DNA of 64,000 nt from Paenibacillaceae bacterium (GCA_015057705.1 SVDU01000019.1:1-64000), one strand, 5' to 3'; counted from the first letter of the stretch, positions 40,400-50,635 are shown. Numbers and translations: made by a program. The notes: a model not told the origin generated them from the letters alone.

Positions 40400-41054
40400 T
40401 GTGGCGGAAACCTTTGTAAGCATTAACGGAGAGGGGGTATATGCCGGTCAGCTGGCTGTATTTATCCGTTTTTATGGCTGCAATCTTTCCTGCTCTTACT
40501 GCGATACCGCCTGGGCCAAAGATGCCCTGACACCTGGGAAAATAATGAGTGAACTTGATATTTATGAATACATAAAAGAAACTGGTATAAAAAATGTAAC
40601 TCTCACGGGAGGCGAGCCCCTGATCCAGCCTGGCATCGGAGATCTTCTTTCTCTTCTTTTATTGGACGAGGAACTTCGTGTGGAGGTTGAAACAAACGGA
40701 AGTGCAGACATTTCAACCTGTCAGAGAGAAACAAATGCACTTACCTTTACCATGGATTATAAACTTCCGGGAAGCGGAATGGAAACTGCTATGAAGCTTT
40801 CTAACTTTGATTATTTGAAACAGAAGGATACGATAAAATTTGTTGCAGAAAGTATAACGGATCTGAGAAGGGCTGTGGAGGTGATTGACCGCTATCAGCT
40901 TTCCGGCCGGTGCCATCTTTATTTTAGCACCGTTTTTGGCAGTCTTTCATTGCCTGATGTAGTGGAGTTTATGAAACAGAACCAGTTAAATGATGTGACT
41001 CTTCAGCTGCAGATGCATAAAATCATCTGGGGATCCGATGCAGTGGGCGTTTAA
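40386..41054 (+). CDS. queE: 7-carboxy-7-deazaguanine synthase (radical SAM)
   Basis: A 222-residue radical-SAM enzyme contracting the pterin ring to 7-carboxy-7-deazaguanine. The cluster cysteines are Cys32, Cys36 and Cys39 in [14 protein letters not shown] (Cx3Cx2C). [14 protein letters not shown] is the SAM-binding GGE motif. The N-terminal [19 protein letters not shown] is typical of QueE. The start is ATG 40386 with GAGGAGG; the track ORF begins 42 bp upstream inside queD. Confidence 0.95.
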   Translation: MADYNVAETFVSINGEGVYAGQLAVFIRFYGCNLSCSYCDTAWAKDALTPGKIMSELDIYEYIKETGIKNVTLTGGEPLIQPGIGDLLSLLLLDEELRVEVETNGSADISTCQRETNALTFTMDYKLPGSGMETAMKLSNFDYLKQKDTIKFVAESITDLRRAVEVIDRYQLSGRCHLYFSTVFGSLSLPDVVEFMKQNQLNDVTLQLQMHKIIWGSDAVGV

Positions 41055-41074
41055 TCAGAAGGGAGAGATGCGCA

Positions 41075-41641
41075 GTGGCTATTGATACAGACGCAATTCA
41101 GACCCATGTGAGGGGGATATTAAAGGCATTGGGCGAGGACCCGGACAGGGAAGGCTTAAAAGATACGCCGTCCAGGGTTGCGAAGATGTACGGGGAAGTT
41201 TTTGAAGGGATCAATTACTCTAACCATGAAATTGCACTTATGTTTGGAAAAACCTTTGAAGAGGATATGGATACAAACGGTGTAGGAGATGACATGGTGG
41301 TGGTAAAGGACATAGAGGTGTTCAGTTACTGTGAACACCATATGGCGCTGATGTACGATATGAAAGTTGCCGTGGCTTATATACCAAATGGGAAAGTGAT
41401 TGGATTAAGTAAAATTGCCAGAATTGCCGATATGGCAGCCAGGAGACTTCAGCTTCAGGAGAGAATTGGTTCAGATATAGCAGAAATTTTGGCAGAAGTT
41501 ACCGGTTCAGAGGATATAGAAGTGGTAATTGAGGGCAGTCACAGCTGTATGACTGCCAGAGGGATAAAAAGTTCTTCGGCCAGGACGAAAACAGTCACGT
41601 TAAGAGGACGTTTTAAGTCGGAGCCGGAATTACGTATATAA
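41075..41641 (+). CDS. folE: GTP cyclohydrolase I
   Basis: A 188-residue enzyme opening GTP to 7,8-dihydroneopterin triphosphate, the entry step for both folate and queuosine. Zinc residues are Cys86 in FSYCEHHMA and Cys158 in SHSCMTARG; His88 and His89 complete the site. It starts at GTG 41075 after AGGGAGAGATG, 20 bp after queE. Placement within the operon, between queE and queC, shows a folE copy dedicated to, or at least controlled with, preQ1 synthesis. Confidence 0.95.
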   Translation: MAIDTDAIQTHVRGILKALGEDPDREGLKDTPSRVAKMYGEVFEGINYSNHEIALMFGKTFEEDMDTNGVGDDMVVVKDIEVFSYCEHHMALMYDMKVAVAYIPNGKVIGLSKIARIADMAARRLQLQERIGSDIAEILAEVTGSEDIEVVIEGSHSCMTARGIKSSSARTKTVTLRGRFKSEPELRI

Positions 41642-41674
41642 AAATTGTATAAGAAAATAGAAACGGAGAGAATC

Positions 41675-42352
41675 ATGAAAGCACTGGTATTATTAAGCGG
41701 GGGCGTCGACAGCGCTACCTGCCTTGGTATGGCAATTGAAGAATATGGCAGAAAGAATGTATGTGGTTTGTCCATTTCATATGGGCAAAAGCATGCAAAA
41801 GAGCTGGAAGCTGCAAAAAAGATTGCAGATTATTATGAGATAGAATTTATAAGTCTGGATTTAAGCACAATATTTGCTTACAGTGACTGTTCCTTATTAA
41901 CCCAGTCTCAACAAGAGATACCAAGAGAAAGCTATGCAAAGCAGCTTGAAAGCAGCGAAGGAAAACCGGTATCTACCTACGTTCCCTTCCGCAACGGATT
42001 GTTTCTTTCCTCAGCAGCCAGTATCGCTCTGTCAAAAGGCTGCAGCGTGATCTATTACGGAGCTCACAGTGATGATGCGGCAGGGAATGCCTATCCGGAC
42101 TGCAGCAGTTCTTTTCAGGAAGCAATAAGCCGCGCTGTCTACATTGGAAGCGGGAATCAGCTTACCATAAAAGCTCCATTTGTGTTATGGACTAAAGCAG
42201 AGGTTGTGGAGCGGGGGGTGATGCTTCATGTCCCTTATGAACTGACATGGAGCTGCTATGAAGGCGGAGAGGAACCATGCGGAAAATGCGGTACCTGCAT
42301 AGATCGTGCAGAGGCCTTTGCAAAGAATGGAATGGAAGATCCGGCTTTATAG
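41675..42352 (+). CDS. queC: 7-cyano-7-deazaguanine synthase
   Basis: A 225-residue ATP-dependent enzyme turning 7-carboxy-7-deazaguanine and ammonia into preQ0. The PP-loop is [11 protein letters not shown] at the N-terminus. The zinc site is [15 protein letters not shown] near the C-terminus. [17 protein letters not shown] and the [17 protein letters not shown] segment are family hallmarks. The start is ATG 41675 with ACGGAGAG upstream; the track start at 41645 is too long. Confidence 0.96.
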   Translation: MKALVLLSGGVDSATCLGMAIEEYGRKNVCGLSISYGQKHAKELEAAKKIADYYEIEFISLDLSTIFAYSDCSLLTQSQQEIPRESYAKQLESSEGKPVSTYVPFRNGLFLSSAASIALSKGCSVIYYGAHSDDAAGNAYPDCSSSFQEAISRAVYIGSGNQLTIKAPFVLWTKAEVVERGVMLHVPYELTWSCYEGGEEPCGKCGTCIDRAEAFAKNGMEDPAL

Positions 42353-42365
42353 AGAGGAGAATAAG

Positions 42366-42863
42366 ATGTCAGGAAGAAATTCAGAGGAAACTAAAGGTCT
42401 GACCCATTTGGGAAGCCAGGGAACTGTTTATGAAACGGATTATAATCCAGGAGTTTTAGAGACCTTTTTAAACAAGCATCCCGATAACGATTACTTTGTG
42501 AAATTCAACTGTCCGGAATTTACCAGCCTTTGCCCTATTACCGGACAGCCGGATTTCGCATCCATAACCATCTCTTACGTTCCAGGGGAACAGATGGTGG
42601 AGAGTAAATCCTTAAAACTCTATTTATTCAGCTTCAGAAACCACGGAGATTTCCATGAGGACTGTATGAATATAATTATGAAAGATTTGATTGCATTAAT
42701 GCACCCCAAATATATTGAAGTGTGGGGAAAATTCACTCCCAGAGGCGGCATTTCCATTGATCCCTACTGTAACTATGGAAAGCCGGGAACCAGATGGGAA
42801 GAGGTGGCATGGGAGCGGCTTAAGTCCCACGATCTTTATCCGGAACGGGTGAATAACCGTTAG
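42366..42863 (+). CDS. queF: NADPH-dependent 7-cyano-7-deazaguanine reductase
   Basis: A 165-residue short-type (YkvM-like, T-fold) nitrile reductase converting preQ0 to preQ1 with two NADPH. Cys56 in [14 protein letters not shown] is the thioimide nucleophile. [20 protein letters not shown] is the QueF motif for NADPH and substrate. The start is ATG 42366 with AGAGAGGAG. It completes the pathway from GTP to preQ1. The convergent ArAE-like gene ends two bases away with no visible terminator between. Confidence 0.96.
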   Translation: MSGRNSEETKGLTHLGSQGTVYETDYNPGVLETFLNKHPDNDYFVKFNCPEFTSLCPITGQPDFASITISYVPGEQMVESKSLKLYLFSFRNHGDFHEDCMNIIMKDLIALMHPKYIEVWGKFTPRGGISIDPYCNYGKPGTRWEEVAWERLKSHDLYPERVNNR

Positions 42864-42865
42864 GA

Positions 42866-43828
42866 TTAACTGCTGTGGTTTAAGATGAATTCCCGTTTGA
42901 TTAAGAGGAGTCTGTGCAATTGCTTTAAAATGTAAAAGAGTATGGCTCTTGCTTCAAATTCTTCTCTGCTTAAGGGAAGCTCATGATCTTTTAAATCCAG
43001 CAAAAGCAGATTTAAATCTTTTAACAGTCCCTCCACCGTGTTATCTCTGTGATAGCCCTGTTCGATTTTTGCTAACAGCTCAGAAACTTCCATTGCTTCT
43101 TTTGGAAGACAGGAAATTGACCGGATATTTTCATAGATTTCATAAAGCAGGAGGCTTTGCTGCCTGCGCATTTCAATATAATCAACCTCATAGGTATCTT
43201 TTTTAAACAGAGCATTGTTATAATTCGTTAAGGCACAGGCTTTGGCTGAGCGGAGGGCCTTTTGCAGAGACAGAAGGTCCGCCGGTCTGCAGCTGTCTTT
43301 GTCTTCAGAATAGAGAAAACAGGACATCTGGCTTAAGGTGTCTTTTATGCAGATATCCACTTCGTCAGAAAGCTTTTTAAATTCATCTTTCTTTCTTCGC
43401 AGGTGCAGATTCACTAAAATCCCAACTGTCGTACCGATTAGAAAGAGAGCTGCCTCATTGGCGACCAGTGCAGCAGTCATAGACCGTTCAGTGAGAAAAT
43501 GGGTGATGAGTACGGAATCCATGGCTATGGCTTCGCCCCAGTCTGCATAGAAGCATAAAAGAGCGAAGAGAAATAAATATCCTGCAAATGCAGGAAGGGT
43601 GAAGCCCAGAATTCTGAAAAGGAAACGGGCGATCAGGAGAGCACACACAAAAGCCAGTGTCCGGTTTCTGGCACTTTTTATGGTTTCTTTCTTTGTATTC
43701 TGAATGCTGAGCACTGTGATGATTCCGGCTGTAGCGGAATAACGAAGCCCCAGTTCTCCGGCAATTGCGATGGAGAGCACGGCGGCTACAGCAATTTTTA
43801 AACTTTTTATAATGGTATCCCTATTCAT
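42866..43828 (-). CDS. Aromatic acid exporter-like (ArAE/FUSC) membrane protein
   Basis: A 320-residue protein. The first about 145 residues form membrane helices of the ArAE_1 type (DTIIKSLKIAVAAVLSIAIAGELGLRYSATAGIITVLSIQ, quoted only in part by family memory as the YqjA/YgaE group). The C-terminal half is a soluble helical domain, rich in leucine and charged residues, like ArAE_1_C. These proteins are thought to export aromatic acids, but substrates are rarely proved. It lies 26 bp upstream of the lipase-like gene on the same strand. Confidence 0.78.
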   Translation of the reverse strand: MNRDTIIKSLKIAVAAVLSIAIAGELGLRYSATAGIITVLSIQNTKKETIKSARNRTLAFVCALLIARFLFRILGFTLPAFAGYLFLFALLCFYADWGEAIAMDSVLITHFLTERSMTAALVANEAALFLIGTTVGILVNLHLRRKKDEFKKLSDEVDICIKDTLSQMSCFLYSEDKDSCRPADLLSLQKALRSAKACALTNYNNALFKKDTYEVDYIEMRRQQSLLLYEIYENIRSISCLPKEAMEVSELLAKIEQGYHRDNTVEGLLKDLNLLLLDLKDHELPLSREEFEARAILFYILKQLHRLLLIKREFILNHSS

Positions 43829-43854
43829 GGCTCCTCCTTTCTGGATTCCTTCCG

Positions 43855-45186
43855 TTAATATCCCCGTTCTTTCAGCTTATGTATCAGATCTGTATAGAAT
43901 CCCATCACATCAAAGCCTTCTATGTTCTTGCGTGTTAGGTCAATGACATCTCCGTGAGAGATTCCTTGTTTTCCTTTTGGCTTCAGGACGCCTAAATCAT
44001 TTCCCCAAACCATGGAACTGGTAGAAACCAGACCGTCGTTCTTACCTCCCCCAAGAATCCGGATGATCAGATAGCCCAGATTCAAAGGAAACATGGCACT
44101 TTTTGCAGAACCCATCTGTGATCCTGTACTTTGACAGTATACACCGGGAGCATCAGTCATAATCCCATTGAGCCGGGCACATTCCCTGTCAGTTAAATCT
44201 CTTAATCCGCTTAAAAAGTCTGGATTGTCATCACCAAGAAGAGTAAACAGGGATTCATATTTTTTCCCGATGAATTTAACAAATTCAGGAGAGATACGGT
44301 CAAGAATCCGGCATACATAATTGCAGCCGTAGTGAGGGGTATTGATGGTTGTGATAGATGCAACATACCTATCCATGCCAAGACAGCTGACGGCATACCG
44401 GCTGTCGAGCCCTCCTTTTGAATGGGCGATAATATTTACTTTTTCACAGCCGGTATCTTTAACAATCTTTAAAATACAGGCTTTGATTTCTTCTGCACAT
44501 TGTTCCACAGAAGCGGAAGATTGATGGTTGCTGTAAAAAATGGTGGCTCCGTGCCGGTTTAATTCGTCTGGAATTCTTCCCCAATAGTTAAAGTTTTTCC
44601 AGTCTCTGAAAAATATACCGTGAACCATTAATATGGGGTATTTGGTTTTGCATAATTCTTCATCTTTCCATTTTTCGTAGAACTGTTGCTTTTCCATTGA
44701 GAAATCATATTCTTTCCGCGAAACTTCAATGAAACTGTGAAGCAGAAACAGATTCAATCCCGGAATCCACCAGAACAGCAAGAGTGCAATCCTTTTGAAA
44801 AATCCAAGCTGTCCGGAACAGGTAAAGATTCGTATAATACCATTCATAAACAGTAAATAAAGTAGAATGGCGCAAATGATTCCATTCATAATAAGAAGGC
44901 GTGCCGGTGTAGCTGTCTTGAAAATCAGAAATAGATAAATTGCTGTTTCAATCAGAAAAGTCACGATTGACGCAAGCACCAGCTCATAACCGCCATGGAG
45001 AATTTTAAGCCTTTGCCCCTTACAGCTGGTATTCACAGGTATAATATGGCAGTAAAGATAAAAAAGCATCAAACCAGTACAGGAGAGAACACGTATCAGT
45101 TTGTCTGGTATCATGGGAGACAGCAGCACCAGATTAAATAAAAGCATTAGGAAAAAATAACGGATTGTTCGTTCTATGTAAGTCAA
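43855..45186 (-). CDS. Membrane-anchored alpha/beta hydrolase (lipase/esterase-like)
   Basis: A 443-residue protein. The N-terminal about 150 residues have several hydrophobic helices; the C-terminal part is an alpha/beta hydrolase. The oxyanion segment is ILMVHGIFFRDWKNF; the nucleophile elbow is IIAHSKGGLDSRYA (Ser in AHSKGG). A C-terminal KNDGLVSTSSMVWG carries the acid Asp and ISHGDVI the His. This arrangement resembles triacylglycerol lipases. I use TTG 45186, seven bases after AGGAGG; the ATG of the track ORF lies upstream of this Shine-Dalgarno sequence. Confidence 0.75.
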   Translation of the reverse strand: MTYIERTIRYFFLMLLFNLVLLSPMIPDKLIRVLSCTGLMLFYLYCHIIPVNTSCKGQRLKILHGGYELVLASIVTFLIETAIYLFLIFKTATPARLLIMNGIICAILLYLLFMNGIIRIFTCSGQLGFFKRIALLLFWWIPGLNLFLLHSFIEVSRKEYDFSMEKQQFYEKWKDEELCKTKYPILMVHGIFFRDWKNFNYWGRIPDELNRHGATIFYSNHQSSASVEQCAEEIKACILKIVKDTGCEKVNIIAHSKGGLDSRYAVSCLGMDRYVASITTINTPHYGCNYVCRILDRISPEFVKFIGKKYESLFTLLGDDNPDFLSGLRDLTDRECARLNGIMTDAPGVYCQSTGSQMGSAKSAMFPLNLGYLIIRILGGGKNDGLVSTSSMVWGNDLGVLKPKGKQGISHGDVIDLTRKNIEGFDVMGFYTDLIHKLKERGY

Positions 45187-45351
45187 AGCATTTCCTCCTA
45201 TTTTTTTTGACTTAGATTGTACCACATTTTCCCTGATCTGGATAGAGGAGTATGTTCCTTTGTTTGTTAAGCCTAATCAATACTGAATAATCCGGGAGAA
45301 TATTGAAACACTAAAAACGAATTGGTCATGTTTAAAAGGAGGCGAATAACT

Positions 45352-45654
45352 ATGTCAGAAAATAAGACGAAAGGTGTTGGAGCCGATCTGGCTATGATGG
45401 CTCTTGATGATATCCCGTCACCCAAGGCAGATGCAAAGGAGATTGTTGCTCTGGTCAAAGAAAGCGGCCGGGTAACCGGATACCAGTTGTCTGACGGCAG
45501 AACACTGAATAAAGAAGAAGGTGTCATGCTTGCCAGACAGGGTGAAATAAAGGGTGTCGGTGTAGCGTCCAGAAATGGCAATGAATACTTAAAATCACTT
45601 CCTGACGGAACAGAGAATAATAATTTAAGTAATCTGCCATCTGTAAAAAATTAA
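45352..45654 (+). CDS. DUF3892 domain protein
   Basis: A 100-residue soluble protein. The core ESGRVTGYQLSDGRTLNKEEGVMLARQGEIKGVGV (seen over residues about 37-72) matches DUF3892, a short domain of unknown function common in Firmicutes. The start is ATG 45352 behind AAAGGAGG. It is flanked by its own terminator, so it is monocistronic. Confidence 0.8.
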   Translation: MSENKTKGVGADLAMMALDDIPSPKADAKEIVALVKESGRVTGYQLSDGRTLNKEEGVMLARQGEIKGVGVASRNGNEYLKSLPDGTENNNLSNLPSVKN

Positions 45655-45664
45655 CAGAATGTTT

Positions 45665-45703
45665 AAAAAAGGTTCAGCCCTCATGGGGGCTCGGACCTTT
45701 TTT
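45665..45703 (+). terminator. Terminator after the DUF3892 gene
   Basis: AAAGGTTCAGCCC-TCATG-GGGGCTCGGACCTTT with T-run. Confidence 0.8.
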
Positions 45704-45743
45704 CATGTTGGTGTTAAAATTCTGAAAGGAAAAAAAATACATA

Positions 45744-45772
45744 TTGACACAGGAACTGGAGAAGAGTAGAAT
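45744..45772 (+). promoter_or_regulatory. Promoter of the marR-ABC exporter operon
   Basis: TTGACA-17-TAGAAT. Between it and the gene lie GTTGGTAAAT/GTTAATGGT/GTTAAG repeats that may be MarR contacts. Confidence 0.6.
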
Positions 45773-45830
45773 GATGAACGTTGGTAAATGTTAATGGTGT
45801 TAAGTAATTAAAAGGGGATAGAAAATTTTG

Positions 45831-46325
45831 ATGGATGAAAAAGAAAAATACATAAAAAAGGTAAAAACCCACCTGGCAGTTATGATGGGGAAAGGGAGAA
45901 AAGTGGATAAAATCCTGCTGTCCCAGGGACTGACCCGTCTTGAACTGTTTGCGATTCAGCAGATATATGAAGCAACCAACGGAGATCAGGAACAAAAGGG
46001 CATTTATGTATCAGCACTGGCAAAAAAAATGGATATTGTCTTACCTTCTGCATCACGTACCTTAAATTCCCTGGAAAAGCGGGGACTGATATCCAGGGAG
46101 ATTGATCCTGACAACAGAAGGAATATTTGTGTCATGCTTACGGAAAAGGGATATTTCGTACGAAAAAAGTGTCTGGAGAAAGTGAATCTCATGGTGGGAA
46201 GAGTTGTGGAAGGCATGGGAATGGAGGATATGGATCAGCTAATCACATTATGGAATCGTTTTATTGATCAGATGGAACGTGCAGTGAATGATATGACGGA
46301 AGAAATTGACGAAACGACAGATTGA
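45831..46325 (+). CDS. MarR family transcriptional regulator of the ABC exporter operon
   Basis: A 164-residue winged-helix protein. The recognition region reads ALAKKMDIVLPSASRTLNSLEKRGLI, followed by the wing EIDPDNRRNICVMLTEKG. It is the first gene of a five-gene drug-exporter operon, 24 bp before the first ABC gene, a common arrangement in which MarR represses its own operon until a drug binds. The start is ATG 45831 (TTG at 45828 is also possible). Confidence 0.88.
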   Translation: MDEKEKYIKKVKTHLAVMMGKGRKVDKILLSQGLTRLELFAIQQIYEATNGDQEQKGIYVSALAKKMDIVLPSASRTLNSLEKRGLISREIDPDNRRNICVMLTEKGYFVRKKCLEKVNLMVGRVVEGMGMEDMDQLITLWNRFIDQMERAVNDMTEEIDETTD

Positions 46326-46349
46326 TGAAACAGAAAAGAGGGAACTGAC

Positions 46350-48080
46350 TTGAAGGTATTTTTCCGATATTTCAAACCCCATTTGATATCTTTAGCAGCG
46401 GTCATGCTACTGCTGTTCGGGCAGGCTGCCTGTGATTTATCGCTTCCGGATTATATGTCTGATATCGTAAATAAAGGTATCACTTCGGGAGACACGATGT
46501 ACATAGTCAAAGCCGGATTTCAAATGATGGGAATCGCCTTTTTAAGCGCGTTCTGCACCGTAATCGTGGGACTGATCGGTGCGAGAATGGCAGCAGGCAT
46601 CTGCCGGAATCTGCGGCAGGATGTATTTACCAGAATTGAGAGTTTTTCCAGTGCGGAGATGGAGAAGTATTCCACTTCTTCGCTAATAACCAGAACCACC
46701 AATGATATTACCCAGATCCAGCAGCTGATTGTTATGCTGATCCGTATCGTGTTTTATGCGCCCATACTTGGAGTCGGCGGTGTCATTCATGCTCTGGAAA
46801 AGGATAAATCCATGTCCTGGATTATCGCTTTATCTGTGGGATTACTGCTTGTGATGATTTTTTCCATGATGATGGTGGTTATGCCCCGGTTTCAGTATGT
46901 GCAGAAGTTAATCGACCGGCTGAACCTTGTAGTCAGGGAAAGCCTTGACGGAACTCTGGTAATTCGTGCATTTAATACCCAGAGATTTGAGGAAAAGCGG
47001 TTCGATAAGGTGAATGCCAGGCTGACAGACACAAATTTATTTGTTAACAGAGTTACCTCCGGCATGATGCCGGCCATGATGCTTATCATGAATCTGACCA
47101 ACTTATTAATCGTCTGGGTGGGATCAAAGGCAGTATCCAGCTTTAAGATGAAGGTAGGAGATATGATGGCATATATGCAGTATGCCATGCAGATCATTAT
47201 GGCTTTTTTAATGATGGCAATGATGTTTATCATGATTCCAAGAGCCATTGTATCCATAAAGAGGGTGGTCGAAATACTGACTACGGATTCAACCATCACA
47301 GATCCCAAGGTAGCTGCAGTTATCTTAGAAACACCCAAAGGGACTGTGGAATACCGGGGAGTATCCTTTCAGTATCCCGATGCCGATGAAGCGGTTCTTC
47401 ACGATATTACATTTACGGCACTGCCAGGTCAGACAACTGCTTTTATTGGAGCAACCGGAAGCGGAAAAAGCACACTGGTCAACTTACTTCCCCGCTTTTA
47501 TGATGTGACAGGGGGAGAAATCTTAATTGACGGCATTGATATCAGAAACTGGCCGTTAAAAAAGCTGAGAGACATGATTGGATTTGTGCCCCAGAAGGGA
47601 ATCTTATTTTCCGGAACAATCGAGAGCAATTTAAAATATGGTGACAGAGAGGCCAGTAAAGAAGTGGTGGAGGAAGCAGCCAAAACTGCTCAGGCAGAGG
47701 AATTCATTGATTCCAGGCCAGAGGGCTTTTTAACAGAAATCGCCCAGGGAGGCCAGAACGTATCAGGCGGTCAGAAGCAGCGTCTTTCCATTGCAAGAGC
47801 ACTGGTTAAACGAGCACCAGTTAACGTGTTTGACGACAGCTTTTCCGCTCTGGATTTTAAGACAGATGCAAAGCTTCGAGCTGCGCTGAAAGACAAAACA
47901 AAAGACAGCGTCACCATTTTAGTGGCTCAGCGAATCAGCACCATTATGAATGCGGATCAGATTATTGTTCTGGATCAGGGAAGAATTGCCGGGAAAGGGC
48001 CACACCGGGAGCTGATGAAGAACTGTGAAGTATACCGGGAAATCGCGCTGTCACAGCTGAGTGAGGAGGAACTGAAATGA
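46350..48080 (+). CDS. ABC exporter half-transporter (degenerate catalytic site)
   Basis: A 576-residue TMD-NBD half transporter with six helices (residues about 1-310) and an ATPase domain. Walker A is GATGSGKST, signature VSGGQKQRLSIARAL. Walker B reads VNVFDDSFSALD with Asp instead of the catalytic Glu. In heterodimeric exporters such as TM287/288 or BmrCD one partner shows this change. The start is TTG 46350 after AGAGGGAACT. The second half-transporter overlaps by four bases (ATGA), confirming the pair. Confidence 0.9.
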   Translation: MKVFFRYFKPHLISLAAVMLLLFGQAACDLSLPDYMSDIVNKGITSGDTMYIVKAGFQMMGIAFLSAFCTVIVGLIGARMAAGICRNLRQDVFTRIESFSSAEMEKYSTSSLITRTTNDITQIQQLIVMLIRIVFYAPILGVGGVIHALEKDKSMSWIIALSVGLLLVMIFSMMMVVMPRFQYVQKLIDRLNLVVRESLDGTLVIRAFNTQRFEEKRFDKVNARLTDTNLFVNRVTSGMMPAMMLIMNLTNLLIVWVGSKAVSSFKMKVGDMMAYMQYAMQIIMAFLMMAMMFIMIPRAIVSIKRVVEILTTDSTITDPKVAAVILETPKGTVEYRGVSFQYPDADEAVLHDITFTALPGQTTAFIGATGSGKSTLVNLLPRFYDVTGGEILIDGIDIRNWPLKKLRDMIGFVPQKGILFSGTIESNLKYGDREASKEVVEEAAKTAQAEEFIDSRPEGFLTEIAQGGQNVSGGQKQRLSIARALVKRAPVNVFDDSFSALDFKTDAKLRAALKDKTKDSVTILVAQRISTIMNADQIIVLDQGRIAGKGPHRELMKNCEVYREIALSQLSEEELK

Positions 48081-49918
48081 GTGAAGAAAAATCCTCAGGC
48101 GGACCCATGGGCCGGGGCGGCGGACTTGGCCAGAAAACTGAAAAAGCAAAGAACTTTAAAGGCACTATGCTCCATCTTGCCGGATATCTGAAACATTACA
48201 AGGTTTCCGTCATTGTTGTAATCCTGTTTGCGTGCTGTTCCTCTGTATTTTCCATTGTAGGACCTAAAGTCTTAGGAAAAGCGACCACCAAGCTTTTTGA
48301 AGGGCTGATGGCATGGGCCATGGGAACCGGATTGCTTACAGATTTCCGCTATATCAGAAACCGGCTGCTGCTCTTAGTTGTCCTGTATCTTGTATCGGCT
48401 CTCTTTTCCTATCTGCAGAGTTACATTATGTCAGGGGTCAGTATGAAGATCACCTATGAGCTGAGAAAAAATATATCGGAAAAGATGAACCGCCTTCCGT
48501 TAAATTATTATGACACCAGAACTCATGGGGAGATACTTTCAAGAATTACCAACGATGTGGATACGGTAAGCCAGACATTAAATCAGTCTCTGACCCAGAT
48601 GATTACATCGGTGACCACCTTAATCGGTATCGTAGCTATGATGCTTTCCATCAGCATACGAATGACTCTGGTGGCAGTTTTAGTATTGTTTATATCCATG
48701 GGATTAATCGTTACCGTAGTGAAAAAGTCCCAGAAATATTTTTCCCAGCAGCAGAAAAGTCTGGGAAATTTAAACGGTCATATTGAAGAAATATATGCAG
48801 GCCATAACGTGGTTCAGATTTTTAACGGAGAGAAAGAAGCCATTGAGAAATTCCGGCTGATCAACGATAAGCTCTATGGATCTGCGTGGAAATCCCAGTT
48901 CCTATCGGGAATGATGATGCCCATTATGTCATTTGTGGGTAATCTTGGATTTGTGTGTGTCTGCCTTTTAGGCGGATATTTAACGGTGAAAAAGGTAATT
49001 GAGATCGGTGATGTTCAGGCATTTATCCAGTACATGAGATCCTTCATGCAGCCAATCTCCCAGATTGCCAACGTTTCCAATACTCTGCAGTCAACAGCTG
49101 CGGCGGCAGAACGTGTATTTGAGTTCTTAGATGAAGAGGATGAAGTCAGTGAGACAGAAAGCCCCATGGTACTGTCTGAGGTTCATGGAAATGTGGAGTT
49201 TAAAAATGTCTGTTTTGGCTATCAGCCGGATACCATGATTATCAATCATTTTTCTTCCAGCGTGGAGGCTGGGCAGACGGTTGCCATTGTAGGTCCCACA
49301 GGAGCCGGAAAAACTACCATAGTCAAGCTTCTTATGCGTTTTTACGAGCTTAATTCGGGGCAGATCCTGATTGACGGCCATGACAGCCTTACATTTACCA
49401 GAAGAGATTTACGTGCCATGTTCGGCATGGTACTTCAGGATACCTGGCTTTATAATGCCACGGTAATGGATAACATCCGCTACGGAAATTTTGATAAGAC
49501 AGATGAAGAAGTGATAGCGGCAGCAAAAGCGGCTCATTGTGATGAATTTATACGAACTCTGCCGGGAGGTTATCATATGGTGATTAATGAAGAATCCAGT
49601 AACTTATCCCAGGGTCAGAAACAGCTGCTAACCATTGCAAGGACCATTCTGGCAGACCCGAAAATCCTCATTCTTGATGAAGCTACCAGTTCCATTGATA
49701 CACGAACCGAAGTCTTTATCCAGAGAGCCATGGATAAATTAATGAAAAACAGAACCAGCTTTGTTATTGCCCATCGTCTTTCCACCATCCGTGATGCAGA
49801 TATGATTCTGGTTATGAAGGATGGCGATATCATTGAACAGGGTAATCACGAAACATTGCTTGAAAAGAAAGGATTCTATTCCGATTTGTATCACAGCCAG
49901 TTTGCAGAACAATCATAG
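48077..49918 (+). CDS. ABC exporter half-transporter (catalytically complete)
   Basis: A 613-residue TMD-NBD half transporter with a short Gly-rich, charged N-terminal extension (SSGGPMGRGGGLGQK). Walker A is GPTGAGKTT, Walker B ILILDEATSSID with the catalytic Glu. The signature is NLSQGQKQLLTIAR, a Gln for Gly change typical of this half. Together with the upstream gene it should form a heterodimeric multidrug or lipid exporter with one active and one degenerate ATP site. Confidence 0.9.
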   Translation: MSEEKSSGGPMGRGGGLGQKTEKAKNFKGTMLHLAGYLKHYKVSVIVVILFACCSSVFSIVGPKVLGKATTKLFEGLMAWAMGTGLLTDFRYIRNRLLLLVVLYLVSALFSYLQSYIMSGVSMKITYELRKNISEKMNRLPLNYYDTRTHGEILSRITNDVDTVSQTLNQSLTQMITSVTTLIGIVAMMLSISIRMTLVAVLVLFISMGLIVTVVKKSQKYFSQQQKSLGNLNGHIEEIYAGHNVVQIFNGEKEAIEKFRLINDKLYGSAWKSQFLSGMMMPIMSFVGNLGFVCVCLLGGYLTVKKVIEIGDVQAFIQYMRSFMQPISQIANVSNTLQSTAAAAERVFEFLDEEDEVSETESPMVLSEVHGNVEFKNVCFGYQPDTMIINHFSSSVEAGQTVAIVGPTGAGKTTIVKLLMRFYELNSGQILIDGHDSLTFTRRDLRAMFGMVLQDTWLYNATVMDNIRYGNFDKTDEEVIAAAKAAHCDEFIRTLPGGYHMVINEESSNLSQGQKQLLTIARTILADPKILILDEATSSIDTRTEVFIQRAMDKLMKNRTSFVIAHRLSTIRDADMILVMKDGDIIEQGNHETLLEKKGFYSDLYHSQFAEQS

Positions 49919-49932
49919 CGGAGGATAATGAT

Positions 49933-50613
49933 ATGCAGGAAAACAAACACATCAATATTGAAGATCAGGAGATCAGTAAGGGAACGGGAAAACTGAAAAA
50001 AGTACTCATCCCTCTTTTGCTGGCAGTCATTCTTTTGGGAGGAGCAGCTGCAGGATATTTCTATTATGTAAGCACAAATTTTTTTAAAACCGACAATGCC
50101 AGAGTGACAGCAAAGCTGTATTCGGTAAAAGCCGTAGCAAACGGAAAGCTTTTATCCTGGGAAGTAGAAAATGGAGATCTGGTGGAACAGGACCAGGTGC
50201 TTGGCCGTGAGGAAAGCCTTCCATATATCACATCACCCATAACCGGAACCGTAGTAAAAAATGAAGGGGCTGCCAACCAGGCAGTTGCCATGGGCTCTGA
50301 ACTGGCAGTGGTTGCAGACACCTCAGATCTTTATATCGGGGTAAATGTGGAAGAGACAGATATTATGAAAATAAAGCTGGGACAGAAAGTGGATATTAAA
50401 CTGGATGCCTATCCCGGAAAACTGTTTAAGGGGCAGGTAATTGAGATCGATCCTGCAACCCAGACTTATTTTTCAGGAGGAACCAGTTTTACCACCAGTG
50501 GCGACTATACAAAGGTGACACAGCTGATACCGATTAAGGTAGCGATTGAAAATCAGCAGAATCTTCCTCTTGTTTTTGGAATGAATGCTTCTGTGAAAAT
50601 TCATTTAAAATAA
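49933..50613 (+). CDS. HlyD/EmrA-like membrane fusion adaptor
   Basis: A 226-residue protein with one N-terminal membrane helix (LIPLLLAVILLGGAAAGYFYY, about residues 25-45). A lipoyl/barrel-sandwich domain follows (TDNARVTAKLYSVKAVANGK, YITSPITGTVVKNEG) and a beta-barrel domain to the end. It lacks the long coiled-coil hairpin of Gram-negative HlyD. It starts 14 bp after the second ABC gene. As an adaptor it may help the exporter handle substrates outside the membrane. Confidence 0.83.
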   Translation: MQENKHINIEDQEISKGTGKLKKVLIPLLLAVILLGGAAAGYFYYVSTNFFKTDNARVTAKLYSVKAVANGKLLSWEVENGDLVEQDQVLGREESLPYITSPITGTVVKNEGAANQAVAMGSELAVVADTSDLYIGVNVEETDIMKIKLGQKVDIKLDAYPGKLFKGQVIEIDPATQTYFSGGTSFTTSGDYTKVTQLIPIKVAIENQQNLPLVFGMNASVKIHLK

Positions 50614-50635
50614 TAGTCTGAGAAGGAGAAAACGG

